64,000 nt of DNA, from the NCBI RefSeq assembly GCF_015207425.1, contig NZ_JADEWZ010000029.1, positions 1-64,000 on the forward strand, given 5' to 3'. The position numbers and the translations under genes are program-made. Positions within the stretch are counted from its first letter, which is position 1, and each line of letters begins with the position of its first letter. A model generated the notes under the pieces. That model was not told the origin of the DNA. It made no database searches and saw nothing but the letters and a program-made list of their open reading frames with translations. Source of the stretch: Lusitaniella coriacea LEGE 07157. GTDB taxonomy: Bacteria; Cyanobacteriota; Cyanobacteriia; Cyanobacteriales; Spirulinaceae. This document shows positions 33,078-40,917 of the stretch, one piece after another.

Positions 33078-34346
33078 ATGCGTACCGTCTTAACCCTCTG
33101 GATCGGTCAACTCGTCTCGATTATCGGGTCAGAAATGACCAACTTCGCGATCGCGCTTTGGGCGTGGAAATTAACGGGACAAGCAACCCCCCTCTCCCTA
33201 ATGTTCTTCTTTACCCGCACGCCGACAGCCCTTGCTGCCATTTTTGCGGGGGTTATTGTTGATCGCTGCAACCGCAAACAGCTCATGATTCTCGGTGATA
33301 CCGTCGCCGGACTCTCCACCCTCATCCTCTTCTCTCTCCTTCTCAGTCAAAACCTGGCAATTTGGCATCTCTACCTCGCCGCAGCCGTTAACAGTCTCTT
33401 TGGTTACTTCCAACACCTTGCCTACTCTGCCTCCCTCTCCAGCCTCGTCGCAGAAACCCACTACACGCGCGTCGCTGCAATGGGTTCCCTTAAAGAAGCA
33501 GGCGCGTACATCGCCGCCCCAGCCTTAGCGGGACTCCTGTACCCTCAGATTGGGTTGGAGGGCATCCTGATTATCGATCTCATCACCTTTTTCGTCGCGA
33601 TCGCGACTTTGGCACCACAAATCATCCCCCAACCCCAATTCTCCCGCAACGCGCATCCCGAAAACTGGTATTCAGCGCTAACCTTTGGCTTTCGCTACCT
33701 CCTCAAACATCCCCCTCTGCTCGCCCTCCTCCTTTTTCTCCTCGGATCCAACTTCTTCGATAGCGTTGTTTTGGGAATTTTGCCCGCCCTGATTTTGTCG
33801 CGCAGTGACAGCAATGCAACGCTCTTCGCCAGCATTCAAATGGCTTTTGGAATTGGCGGTTTAACGGGCGCGATCGCGATCGGTCTGTGGGGAGGGTTCA
33901 AACGACGAATTCATGGGGTTTTAATCGGTAGTCTGTGTGGCAAAATCAGTCTGATGCTGTTGGGGTTAGGTCGCAGTCCAAGCGTGTGGATTGCGGCGGC
34001 TGTGGCGGGCGGTTTTTTTATTCCCCTCACCCTCAGTTCCAATCAAGGAATTTGGTTCTCAAAAGTCGAGACAGAGGTGCAAGGACGGGTGTTTGCCACT
34101 CGTTATTTAATCGCACAAATGGGCGCGCCTTTGGCTTTCGCGATCGCGGGACCCTTAGCCGATCGCGTTTTCGAGCCAGCCATGAGCGCTAACGGTCAGT
34201 TTTCCCAAATATTCAAGGGGATTTTCGGCAGCAATCCCGGTGCGGGAATAGCACTGCAATGCACTCTCTTTTCAATTTTGGGTCTTTGTTTCGTCCTGGC
34301 GGCTTCTACCATTCCTCTATTGCGAGAGAATGATAAATCTCTTTGA
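33078..34346 (+). CDS. MFS transporter, EntS/siderophore-exporter-like, second copy
   Basis: 422 residues with twelve predicted membrane segments. The loop-2/3 motif reads AGVIVDRCNRKQ. The protein is a paralogue of the one at 11015, sharing an MRT start, WIGQLVS-IGS, IWHLYL, ETHYTRVAAMGS, WGGFKRR and the last-third segments VQGRVFA and AGPLADRVFEPAM. Both sit beside a siderophore-binding lipoprotein gene, so each receptor module appears to come with its own regulator, binding protein and MFS pump. The cargo may be a siderophore. Confidence 0.85.
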   Translation: MRTVLTLWIGQLVSIIGSEMTNFAIALWAWKLTGQATPLSLMFFFTRTPTALAAIFAGVIVDRCNRKQLMILGDTVAGLSTLILFSLLLSQNLAIWHLYLAAAVNSLFGYFQHLAYSASLSSLVAETHYTRVAAMGSLKEAGAYIAAPALAGLLYPQIGLEGILIIDLITFFVAIATLAPQIIPQPQFSRNAHPENWYSALTFGFRYLLKHPPLLALLLFLLGSNFFDSVVLGILPALILSRSDSNATLFASIQMAFGIGGLTGAIAIGLWGGFKRRIHGVLIGSLCGKISLMLLGLGRSPSVWIAAAVAGGFFIPLTLSSNQGIWFSKVETEVQGRVFATRYLIAQMGAPLAFAIAGPLADRVFEPAMSANGQFSQIFKGIFGSNPGAGIALQCTLFSILGLCFVLAASTIPLLRENDKSL

Positions 34347-34469
34347 TAACGAGCTAAAAAATGACTGTACGCGACTCACTTCTTCTCAAAATCTCTCTCA
34401 GGGTAGTTGATACAAACCAGGGTGCCTCAGCTACCTTTTAAAGTGATTACCCAATCTAACCGACAAATC

Positions 34470-35540
34470 ATGTCTGAATCTTTCCTACTCGCTCGCGCTC
34501 TCCTTCAGTTTGATAAAAAAGCAGATGACTTGCTGGGGGATATTTCAGCCGTTGCTCGAACACCTGACGGAAGCTTGTGGGTTGCTTCAGACGAACGCCT
34601 GGGTATCGAGCGACTCTCGTCGATAGAACCCTTACTGTTCGGCAATCACCAGCACTATCACATTGGAGATTTTATCGAGTTATTTGACGATGAAATCGAT
34701 ATTGAAGGGATGGACTATTCAGAGGGTTATCTTTGGCTAGTGGGGTCGCACAGTACGAAACGCAAAAAACCGAAAGGAAAAAAAGAAGAAAAAGACCTCG
34801 AACGGCTGCTTGAGGTCAAACACGAACGCAATCGCTATCTCCTGGCTCGCATTCCTGTTGTTAACGGCAAGTTACTGAAATCCTACGCATCCTCCGATCG
34901 CGCCGAGGATCGACTTACCGCAGCTTGTTTGGAAAAAACAGAAACCGAAAACATTCTTATGGAAGCATTAGCCAAAGATCCCCACTTTGGCAAAATTATT
35001 GCTAGCGACTTACCCTCAAAAGAAAATGGATTTGATATAGAAGGCTTGGTCGTGCGCGGGAATCGAATTTTCCTGGGGTTGCGCGGACCCGTGTTGCGAG
35101 GTTGGGCAATAATTTTAGAATTAAAAGTTGAAGAAACCCAGCCTGGAATTTTAACCCTCGCAGCGATTGGGGAAGACGAATTGCCTTATAAAAAACATTT
35201 CCTCGAACTCGATGGATTGGGCGTGCGCGAATTATGTTGGCACGGCGACAATCTTCTCATCCTAGCGGGCCCAACAATGGTTTTAGAAGGAGCAATGAAA
35301 ATTTTTGAACTTCAAGAAATTTTGGAGTGTTCGGGTAATTCTTTATGCTGGCAAGAGTCAGGACGGCTGAAAGCTTTATTCAATCTTCCTGTCGCGACGG
35401 GTGCAGATCGTGCTGAAGGATTAACTTTATTTCCTCATTTGGGGAAATCTGAAGGGTTAATGGTTGTTTACGATTCGCCCCACCCCAACCGAATGCCCAA
35501 TTCCCATAAGGTGTATGCGGATTTGTTTAGATTGCCATAA
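34470..35540 (+). CDS. DUF3616-domain protein
   Basis: About 356 residues. The protein has the features of the DUF3616 family: DISAVARTPDGSLWVASDE near the start, DIEGMDYSEGYLWLVGSHS, then FDIEGLVVRGNRIFLGLRGPV, and the ending RAEGLTLFP then GLMVVYDSP. The repeated D-x-E-G-x-x-x turns suggest a beta-propeller-like fold. The function is unknown. The start MSESFLLARALLQF at 34470 is preferred to a TTG at 34407. A Lys-rich insert (KRKKPKGKKEEKD) lies near residue 95. There is no clear link to the iron island. Confidence 0.8.
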   Translation: MSESFLLARALLQFDKKADDLLGDISAVARTPDGSLWVASDERLGIERLSSIEPLLFGNHQHYHIGDFIELFDDEIDIEGMDYSEGYLWLVGSHSTKRKKPKGKKEEKDLERLLEVKHERNRYLLARIPVVNGKLLKSYASSDRAEDRLTAACLEKTETENILMEALAKDPHFGKIIASDLPSKENGFDIEGLVVRGNRIFLGLRGPVLRGWAIILELKVEETQPGILTLAAIGEDELPYKKHFLELDGLGVRELCWHGDNLLILAGPTMVLEGAMKIFELQEILECSGNSLCWQESGRLKALFNLPVATGADRAEGLTLFPHLGKSEGLMVVYDSPHPNRMPNSHKVYADLFRLP

Positions 35541-35779
35541 TTTGGACGCGCAAACATTTAGGGGCGATCGCGCTCGCGCGTGCAAAACTGTCTATGAGTC
35601 TGGGGTTCATATCAAATCCTCTTAATTGCCCATTATAAAAATTCACCGCTAGGTCGGCTTGCGTCCTCAGCGCGATTGCACAATCTGAGGGAACTTAGAG
35701 GCGTTCCGACCTCTCCGTGTCACCGTTTCTCCGCGTCACCGTGTCAGACCTAACTAAGGCGATTCAAACAGATTTTATA
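35541..35779. other. spacer with HIP1 and CACCGTGTC-type repeats
   Basis: No gene is visible. The stretch 35710-35750 holds copies of a CTCCGCGTCACCGTGTC motif also seen near 31690 and 32990. The two flanking genes converge here. Confidence 0.5.
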
Positions 35780-36691
35780 TCACTCTTCTTTCCAGGTTCT
35801 CAGTTGCAAATAGACCAGAAGCAGCGCGATCGCGAGTAGAATAGTTGCAGCCGCAGCCGCATAGCCAAAGTCAAATAAGGCAAAGGCTTGCTCGTAAATA
35901 TAGTAGACCAAAATATTCGTTGAATTTAAGGGTCCTCCCCCAGTAATGACATAAATTTGCTCGAAACTGCGCAACGTGAAAATGGCAGTCGTTACCATTG
36001 CAAAGATCAGGGTGGGACGCAATCCGGGTAAGGTGATATGCCAAAATTGCGCCCAATCGTTTGCACCATCGAGTTCGGCGGCTTCGTAGCGAGATTGGGG
36101 AATTGCCTGCAACCCGGCGAGAAAAACCACCATATTAAAGCCAATTTGCTTCCAAGTACTGAGTAAAATCAGGACGGGCATTGCCCAAATCGTACTGCTC
36201 AACCAGGGAATGGAGTCAATTCCCAGCAGTTCGAGAAACTGATTGATGGGTCCTCGATCTTGGAAAAGCCAGCGAAACCCCAGACCCACTGCAACAATTG
36301 AGGTAATGGAGGGGATAAAATAGGCAGAACGCAATAGACCCCGCAAGGCGATCGCGCGATTGAGAAACACTGCGAGAATAAGGGGGATAATTAAGCTGGG
36401 AATGACTGTTGCAACGGTAAAATAAAGGGTGTTCGCGATCGCGTGCCAAAAATCCGGATCGACGAACAAGCGGCGGTAATTAAGCAATCCAATCCAACGC
36501 ACCCCAGCCGTCGTAAAACTTCCCCCCGTAAAGCTCAAACCCAACAGATACAAAATGGGAAAGAGTAGAAAAACGCCGAGTAAAAGGAGTGCAGGAGCGA
36601 GAAATATCCATGCAGCAACAGTATCGCGATCGAGCCATGTCGTAGGATTAGATTTGAGCATTGGGGTTGTAGCATTGGGCATTACCAGCAA
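35780..36691 (-). CDS. sugar ABC transporter permease (MalF/UgpA type)
   Basis: About 303 residues with six predicted membrane segments. The cytoplasmic EAA loop that contacts the ATPase reads EAAELDGANDWAQFWHITLPGLRP near residue 212, the hallmark of binding-protein-dependent sugar permeases. The N-terminal FLAPALLLLGVFLLFPILY and GGGPLNSTNILVYYIYEQAF near residue 255 are also typical. Usually a partner permease and a binding protein are adjacent; here neither is present, so the gene is an orphan or its partners lie elsewhere. The substrate is likely a sugar or glycerol derivative. Confidence 0.88.
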   Translation of the reverse strand: MLVMPNATTPMLKSNPTTWLDRDTVAAWIFLAPALLLLGVFLLFPILYLLGLSFTGGSFTTAGVRWIGLLNYRRLFVDPDFWHAIANTLYFTVATVIPSLIIPLILAVFLNRAIALRGLLRSAYFIPSITSIVAVGLGFRWLFQDRGPINQFLELLGIDSIPWLSSTIWAMPVLILLSTWKQIGFNMVVFLAGLQAIPQSRYEAAELDGANDWAQFWHITLPGLRPTLIFAMVTTAIFTLRSFEQIYVITGGGPLNSTNILVYYIYEQAFALFDFGYAAAAATILLAIALLLVYLQLRTWKEE

Positions 36692-36785
36692 TCTTATCCC
36701 AACTGTAAGTATTCATCACAATTCTTCAAAGAGCCTGAACTAAAGAAAGAAACTAGAGGGAAATGTCACTGAAATAAGTGTTAAG

Positions 36786-36851
36786 AAATCGCCCAAAGCT
36801 TTGATATTTCGTAGGGTGGGCAATGCCCACCAGCTTTAAATCAGTGCCATT
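36786..36851 (+). repeat. dispersed 66-bp repeat, family E copy 1
   Basis: A stretch with a central GGTGGGCAATGCCCACC palindrome flanked by GATATTTCGTA and TCAGTGCCATT. A closely similar copy lies inverted at 40815-40880. This copy appears to sit inside a family-B-like element whose halves flank it (agagcctgaactaaa at 36730; tttgatgcaacatc at 36880). No gene is seen in the spacer 36692-37144. Confidence 0.65.
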
Positions 36852-36991
36852 CAACTATAGGGATTTAATAGCGTAACTTATTTGATGCAACATCCTTTAT
36901 CGGCTTTTGATAGCATTTCCCTGTCTGGTGAAAGGTAAGCATTCAACTTTTTTTGCTGACATATCCGATCGCGTAAGAAGCTGAATGCTTA

Positions 36992-37141
36992 TATAGCGTT
37001 TTCAAATGAAACGTGAAACCTAACACAGATTTCTTATATCCCCAAATAACACCTGTATCTCTTTCTACTTCTGCCTACTGCCTACTGCCTACTGCCTTTT
37101 GCCGTCACGTCCAGTTCCACATCCCAAACGAAAACGCTATA
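36992..37141. repeat. MITE-like element, family A copy 2
   Basis: A 150-bp element with ends TATAGCGTTTTC and GAAAACGCTATA. Its interior is an inverted relative of the element at 10799-10956: CCAAATAACACCTGTATCTC is the reverse complement of part of that copy. Here the internal tandem unit is TACTGCC. It ends 4 bp before the stop codon of the coiled-coil gene at 37145. Confidence 0.75.
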
Positions 37142-37144
37142 CTA

Positions 37145-38263
37145 TTATTTGTTTTTCTGCGGAGTTTTTGCTTGTTCGAGAGCAATTTCTTTGATTGCCT
37201 CAAAAGAGTTTAGGTTTGAAGTCCCTTCAATTGCCTTAACCGCTAAGTCTTGAACTTGTTTTTGTGCAAAATCGAGTTGTTTTGCCAAACTTTGCAGTCG
37301 CGATTCTTGACTGTGAATTGTTTGTTCTAAGGATTGAATTTGTAATTGATAATTCTGCTTCGTTCCTTCAACTTCTTTGGCGCGAAGATCGGCTTTTACT
37401 TTAGCTTGGTGCTGCCCGATATTTTTTCCAATCTCTTTCCCTCGCTTAACACTTTTCTCTTTCTCCCCTTCAAATATTTCAACTTTATGTTTGACTTCTG
37501 CATATTGCTTTTCTTGTTCTAGAATTGAACTTTCTCGTTCTTCCCATACCTTCTCTTGTCCTTGACGTTCTTCGGTTAATTCTTGATAAAGGAGTTTTTT
37601 GCGCTGTTCGTATTCTTCCTCGCTCAAAATTAGCTCTAATGCCAAATTATATTGATATTCATCTTCTTCCCTTTGACGCTCTGTTTGATGACTTTCGTTG
37701 CGTTCTTTAATTTCTCGCTGATGAATTTCTCGTTCTTTTTGCCAATATTTTCTCAAATCTTCAATTTGTTGCTCTAGAGTTTCTTGGCGTTCGCTGCGTT
37801 CTTCCCCAAAAGTTTTGGCGTTTTCCTCGTAGGTTTCAATAAGTGTTTCTAGGGTATCTTCAGTAATTTCCTCTAAGTCGTGTAATTCACTGAGTTTTTG
37901 AGTTTCTTCTTGAATAAACTGCTGCAATTCTTCAAACTGAGAGGCTTCTGCGATCAGTTGTTCGGATAAGTTGCTCGCAGCACCACCAAAGCCGATTTGT
38001 AGCTGTTCTAAATCTCGAACGATTTGTGAAATTCGAGCCTTATTCATTGTTTTACTATCATCCTTGGTTTCAATTTTCTCAACAGTTGGTTTATCTTGTG
38101 GTGGATTTTTTGTCGCGCTTGTTGTGGCTGGCAAATTGCTGCCGCGATCGCGCTGCTTCATTTGCGCTTCTAAAGTCACCTTTTCCTTCTTCAATTCCTC
38201 AAAAGCTTCAAGAATTTCTGCCTTTGTATTTCTAGAACTCACCTTCTTCTTTACCACGCTCAA
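37145..38263 (-). CDS. long coiled-coil protein, second of a tandem paralogous pair
   Basis: 372 residues, very rich in Glu, Gln, Lys and Arg. Heptad-like patterning runs over most of residues 130-340, so a long coiled coil is predicted. The start (TKAEILEAFEELKKEK) and the segment near residue 85 (LEQLQIGFGGAASNLSEQLIAE) align with the neighbour at 38303. No signal peptide, membrane segment or enzyme motif is seen. It is 39 bp downstream of that gene on the same strand, so the two form an operon. A structural or filament-like role is possible. The pair is divergent from an XRE/ImmA regulator module. Confidence 0.75.
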   Translation of the reverse strand: MSVVKKKVSSRNTKAEILEAFEELKKEKVTLEAQMKQRDRGSNLPATTSATKNPPQDKPTVEKIETKDDSKTMNKARISQIVRDLEQLQIGFGGAASNLSEQLIAEASQFEELQQFIQEETQKLSELHDLEEITEDTLETLIETYEENAKTFGEERSERQETLEQQIEDLRKYWQKEREIHQREIKERNESHQTERQREEDEYQYNLALELILSEEEYEQRKKLLYQELTEERQGQEKVWEERESSILEQEKQYAEVKHKVEIFEGEKEKSVKRGKEIGKNIGQHQAKVKADLRAKEVEGTKQNYQLQIQSLEQTIHSQESRLQSLAKQLDFAQKQVQDLAVKAIEGTSNLNSFEAIKEIALEQAKTPQKNK

Positions 38264-38302
38264 TCTCCTAAAAATTAAATGATTTTCTCCTGAATTTCTT
38301 CA

Positions 38303-39292
38303 TTAAGCCGCCGTATTAGAGGAGCTTTGGAACGCTCTCATTGCCAATTGTTGTGCTTGATTCGTCGCAGCTTGAAGTTGTGCGGTCAATTCTTCAATCT
38401 GTGCGGTTTGGCGCTCGATAACGGCTTCAAGGGAAGTAATTTGTAATAAATAACCCTGTTCGCTGGCTTCCCATTCTTTTTCAAATAGATCGGATTTAAC
38501 TTTTGCCTCGCGTTCGGCACTTTTAATCGCTTCTCCTCTGGCATCGTTTTCCGCTTTTTTCAATTCCTCTTCAAACCCTTCAACCCTCTGTTGATTCGCT
38601 TCAAATTCTTCGCGATTATTGGATAAAAATTCTTCCCGTTCCGCCCACTGTTTTTCTTTCTCTCGATTGCTATTCTGTAGCGTGCGTTCTTGTAGGCGTT
38701 TTTCTTCTTCGTATTCGTCCATTTCAATTTTACGATCGCGCTCCACAGCATATTGACGATCGGCAGCTTTCTTTTCTCGTTGTTTGAGTTGCAATTCTGC
38801 CATCTCTGCAACCCTTGCGGTAAATTCTTCCTGCTCTTTTTCCCACAACTTGTGCGCCTGTGCCATTTCCTTTTCAATGGCTTCTTGCTGTTGCGTTGCC
38901 CTCTCAGAAAACGCCGTTAACTGTTCTTGGTGTTCCTGCCGTAAAATGTAAAGAGCATCGGCAACTAAACGAACCTTACGCTGCTCTTCAAGGTTATTTT
39001 TTGCTACCGCGATCGCGCGCCTCAATTCATCCAACCGTTCTGATTCAGTCGCCAAGCGTCCCGACAGTTCGCCAATGGCACTGCCAAAATTCAACTGCAA
39101 CGCCGCCATCCCATTGATAATACTGTCAACGGTGTAGGTTGAAGCTGCTTCGAGTACTTGCTGATTCGTCTCCTTTTGGGCTTCCTCCTCTTTTGTTGCT
39201 ACCCTCGATTCAATCTGTTTCTGTTGTGCAAGAAGCTGGCGAAACGCTGCCAGAATTTGATTCTTGCTCTCCTTTGGCATTTCTTGGCTCAT
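38303..39292 (-). CDS. long coiled-coil protein, first of a tandem paralogous pair
   Basis: 329 residues. The short N-terminal part (SKNQILAAFRQLLAQ) and a helix near residue 60 (MAALQLNFGSAIGELSGRLATE) match the neighbour at 37145. A predicted coiled coil of charged residues covers about 85-300. The C-terminus (QAQQLAMRAFQSSSNTAA) is also shared in form with the partner's QVQDLAVKAIEGTSN. No catalytic motif is seen. Tandem coiled-coil paralogues under one promoter suggest hetero-assembly. The promoter region carries two matched operators at 39407 and 39447 that probably bind the XRE protein encoded divergently. Confidence 0.75.
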   Translation of the reverse strand: MSQEMPKESKNQILAAFRQLLAQQKQIESRVATKEEEAQKETNQQVLEAASTYTVDSIINGMAALQLNFGSAIGELSGRLATESERLDELRRAIAVAKNNLEEQRKVRLVADALYILRQEHQEQLTAFSERATQQQEAIEKEMAQAHKLWEKEQEEFTARVAEMAELQLKQREKKAADRQYAVERDRKIEMDEYEEEKRLQERTLQNSNREKEKQWAEREEFLSNNREEFEANQQRVEGFEEELKKAENDARGEAIKSAEREAKVKSDLFEKEWEASEQGYLLQITSLEAVIERQTAQIEELTAQLQAATNQAQQLAMRAFQSSSNTAA

Positions 39293-39406
39293 AATGCTCC
39301 CAATTTGTATTGTGAAAATTTCCCGCTAGGATTCTCCTCAATCCCCCTCAACAAGGGAGAAGTGAGATGACTTTGCTGTTTATTTTGCGGGGAAGGATAG
39401 AATGAA

Positions 39407-39464
39407 GTTGATTTTTTAATCAACGCTTCAATCATCTTACTCGCAAGTTGATTTTTTCGTCAAC
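39407..39464. promoter_or_regulatory. two matched 18-bp operators of the XRE regulator
   Basis: GTTGATTTTTTAATCAAC (39407-39424) is a perfect dyad. GTTGATTTTTTCGTCAAC (39447-39464) is the same site with two changes. They are 40 bp apart, close to four helical turns, in the spacer between the divergent coiled-coil pair and the XRE gene. One protein dimer per site, possibly with looping or cooperative contact, is expected. Confidence 0.75.
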
Positions 39465-39476
39465 ATTTTGTAAAAT
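39448..39476 (+). promoter_or_regulatory. promoter of the XRE-ImmA operon overlapping operator 2
   Basis: TTGATT (39448-39453) and TAAAAT (39471-39476) are 17 bp apart and form a good sigma-70-type promoter. The -35 box lies inside operator 2, which suggests autorepression. A strong AAAGGGGG ribosome site follows at 39486-39493, then the GTG start at 39501. Confidence 0.65.
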
Positions 39477-39500
39477 AAACATTGAAAGGGGGAAATAACC

Positions 39501-39854
39501 GTGAGTCAAACATTCGGACAACTCATCCGTAAAGCTAGGAAAGAAAAGGGATACAGCCAACGAGAACTCGCCAAACTGCTGGAATTGGACTTCACCTATC
39601 TCTCTAAAATAGAGAACGATCGCGCGGACTACGCACCCAAAGAAGAAGCCATCCGCGCGATCGCGCGCCACCTTAATCTAGATCCAGAAGAGCTAATTTT
39701 TCTCGTCGGACGCATTCCCCACCAAGAAGAAGCACTACTCAAACAGCACTACAAAGCCATGCCAACCCTTTTTCGGCGATTGCGAGAAAATCCTGAATTT
39801 GCCCAAAAAGTCTTTCGAGAAGCCCTGGAAGAAGACGCTGAAGCGGAATTGTGA
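39501..39854 (+). CDS. XRE-family transcriptional regulator
   Basis: 117 residues. The N-terminal HTH (FGQLIRKARKEKGYSQRELAKLLELDFTYLSKIEN) is a textbook XRE/Cro domain. The rest is a short helical tail. The GTG start at 39501 is supported by a strong purine-rich ribosome site. Repressors of this size paired with an ImmA/IrrE protease resemble ImmR-ImmA of mobile elements and DdrO-IrrE of Deinococcus, in which the protease cleaves the repressor after a signal. Two matched operators lie directly upstream, between it and the divergent coiled-coil genes. Confidence 0.9.
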   Translation: MSQTFGQLIRKARKEKGYSQRELAKLLELDFTYLSKIENDRADYAPKEEAIRAIARHLNLDPEELIFLVGRIPHQEEALLKQHYKAMPTLFRRLRENPEFAQKVFREALEEDAEAEL

Positions 39855-39921
39855 ACTAACCTTCCCCAGCCTCCCCACATCTACAAACGTCTAAACCTTA
39901 AGTCGTACACTTATCGTTATC

Positions 39922-40560
39922 GTGAGCATCTTTAAACCTTTTCGTTTTATCAGCAAGCACGCGATTGAATGTGAAGCCCTCAACATTCTAGAATCGATGA
40001 AAGCTTGTCCCAACTACGCGCCCAAATTTCCTCTCGATGCCAGTCGGGTTGCCGAATTCCTCGAATTAGATGTGGTTTGGGATGACATTCCCAACGATGA
40101 AAAGGGACTTATTGCCGCACGAATTTTACCCCTCGAACGCCTCATTGAAATCAACGAAAACATCCCCCAACTGCACAGTGGATTGGGAGAATCGACCATT
40201 GCCCACGAAATCGGACATTGGGTATTGCACATTAATGTACCAAAAGTCGATCGCGCGATCGAGTTGACCCGAAAAGGGATTACAATGCCCGTCGAACCCC
40301 TGCTATGTCGTAACATTGAAAATCTGCAAGGCATTGAATGGCAAGCCCAATATTTTGCCAGTTGCTTGTTAATGCCTCGATATATTTTGCAAGAGATGCA
40401 ACAGCACAAAGATTTAACCCAATGGCGAAACCTCTACGACATCGCCGAACAATTGGGAGTCACAATTTCCAATCTCGTCCATCGCTTGAAAGACTTAAAC
40501 TGGATTGAGATTGTTGAGGATTCGCGGCAAATTCATCAAAAAACCCTAGAACCCATTTAG
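39922..40560 (+). CDS. ImmA/IrrE-family metallopeptidase
   Basis: 212 residues. The zinc-protease motif IAHEIGHW is near residue 93 (His95, Glu96, His99), and IEWQAQYFASCLLMP near residue 138 carries the third ligand Glu. This pattern is characteristic of M78/ImmA/IrrE proteases. The C-terminal part includes a helix-turn-helix-like segment (IAEQLGVTISNLVHRL). It starts with GTG, 67 bp after the XRE gene. The expected role is to cleave the XRE repressor and release the divergent coiled-coil operon. The triggering signal cannot be seen. Confidence 0.85.
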   Translation: MSIFKPFRFISKHAIECEALNILESMKACPNYAPKFPLDASRVAEFLELDVVWDDIPNDEKGLIAARILPLERLIEINENIPQLHSGLGESTIAHEIGHWVLHINVPKVDRAIELTRKGITMPVEPLLCRNIENLQGIEWQAQYFASCLLMPRYILQEMQQHKDLTQWRNLYDIAEQLGVTISNLVHRLKDLNWIEIVEDSRQIHQKTLEPI

Positions 40561-40576
40561 CACTAACTTACTACTG

Positions 40577-40757
40577 GTCTGTCAAGGAAAAAATGACGGA
40601 TTGTTGTTGAGTGCCAACAGTCAGTCATCCTTTAACCTGTCTTGGTTCGCGTTCCCAAGTCCGTGTCGCCACCTCCCCAGGCGTTTATACCGGACGCTAG
40701 GCGAGGAAGCCTCGCCGGGTTCTTGGCGCTTTACCCATCAATTGAAAATTGACAGAC
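40577..40757. repeat. inverted-repeat element, family D copy 2
   Basis: GTCTGTCAA (40577-40585) and TTGACAGAC (40749-40757) are exact inverted ends. A GAGGAAGCCTCGCC hairpin lies inside near 40701. Related ends occur at 32826-32911 and 61249-61333. The spacer 40561-40917 holds this element and the family-E repeat at 40815, and no gene. Confidence 0.55.
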
Positions 40758-40814
40758 TACTACAAGGACAGAAATCTTCGCAACTTTAATACACATTTAG
40801 ATAAGCTTAATCCT

Positions 40815-40880
40815 AATGGCACTGACTTAAGGCTGTTGGGCAATGCCCAACCTACGAAATATCAAGGCTTTTGGCGATTT
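40815..40880 (-). repeat. dispersed 66-bp repeat, family E copy 2
   Basis: Inverted copy of the repeat at 36786-36851, with central TTGGGCAATGCCCAA. An open frame through it joins the downstream dehydrogenase gene, but the real start is after the repeat, at 40918 or 40927. Confidence 0.65.
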
Positions 40881-40917
40881 ATTTACTCTTATTTCAGAGA
40901 CATTCAGCTTAATCCCC

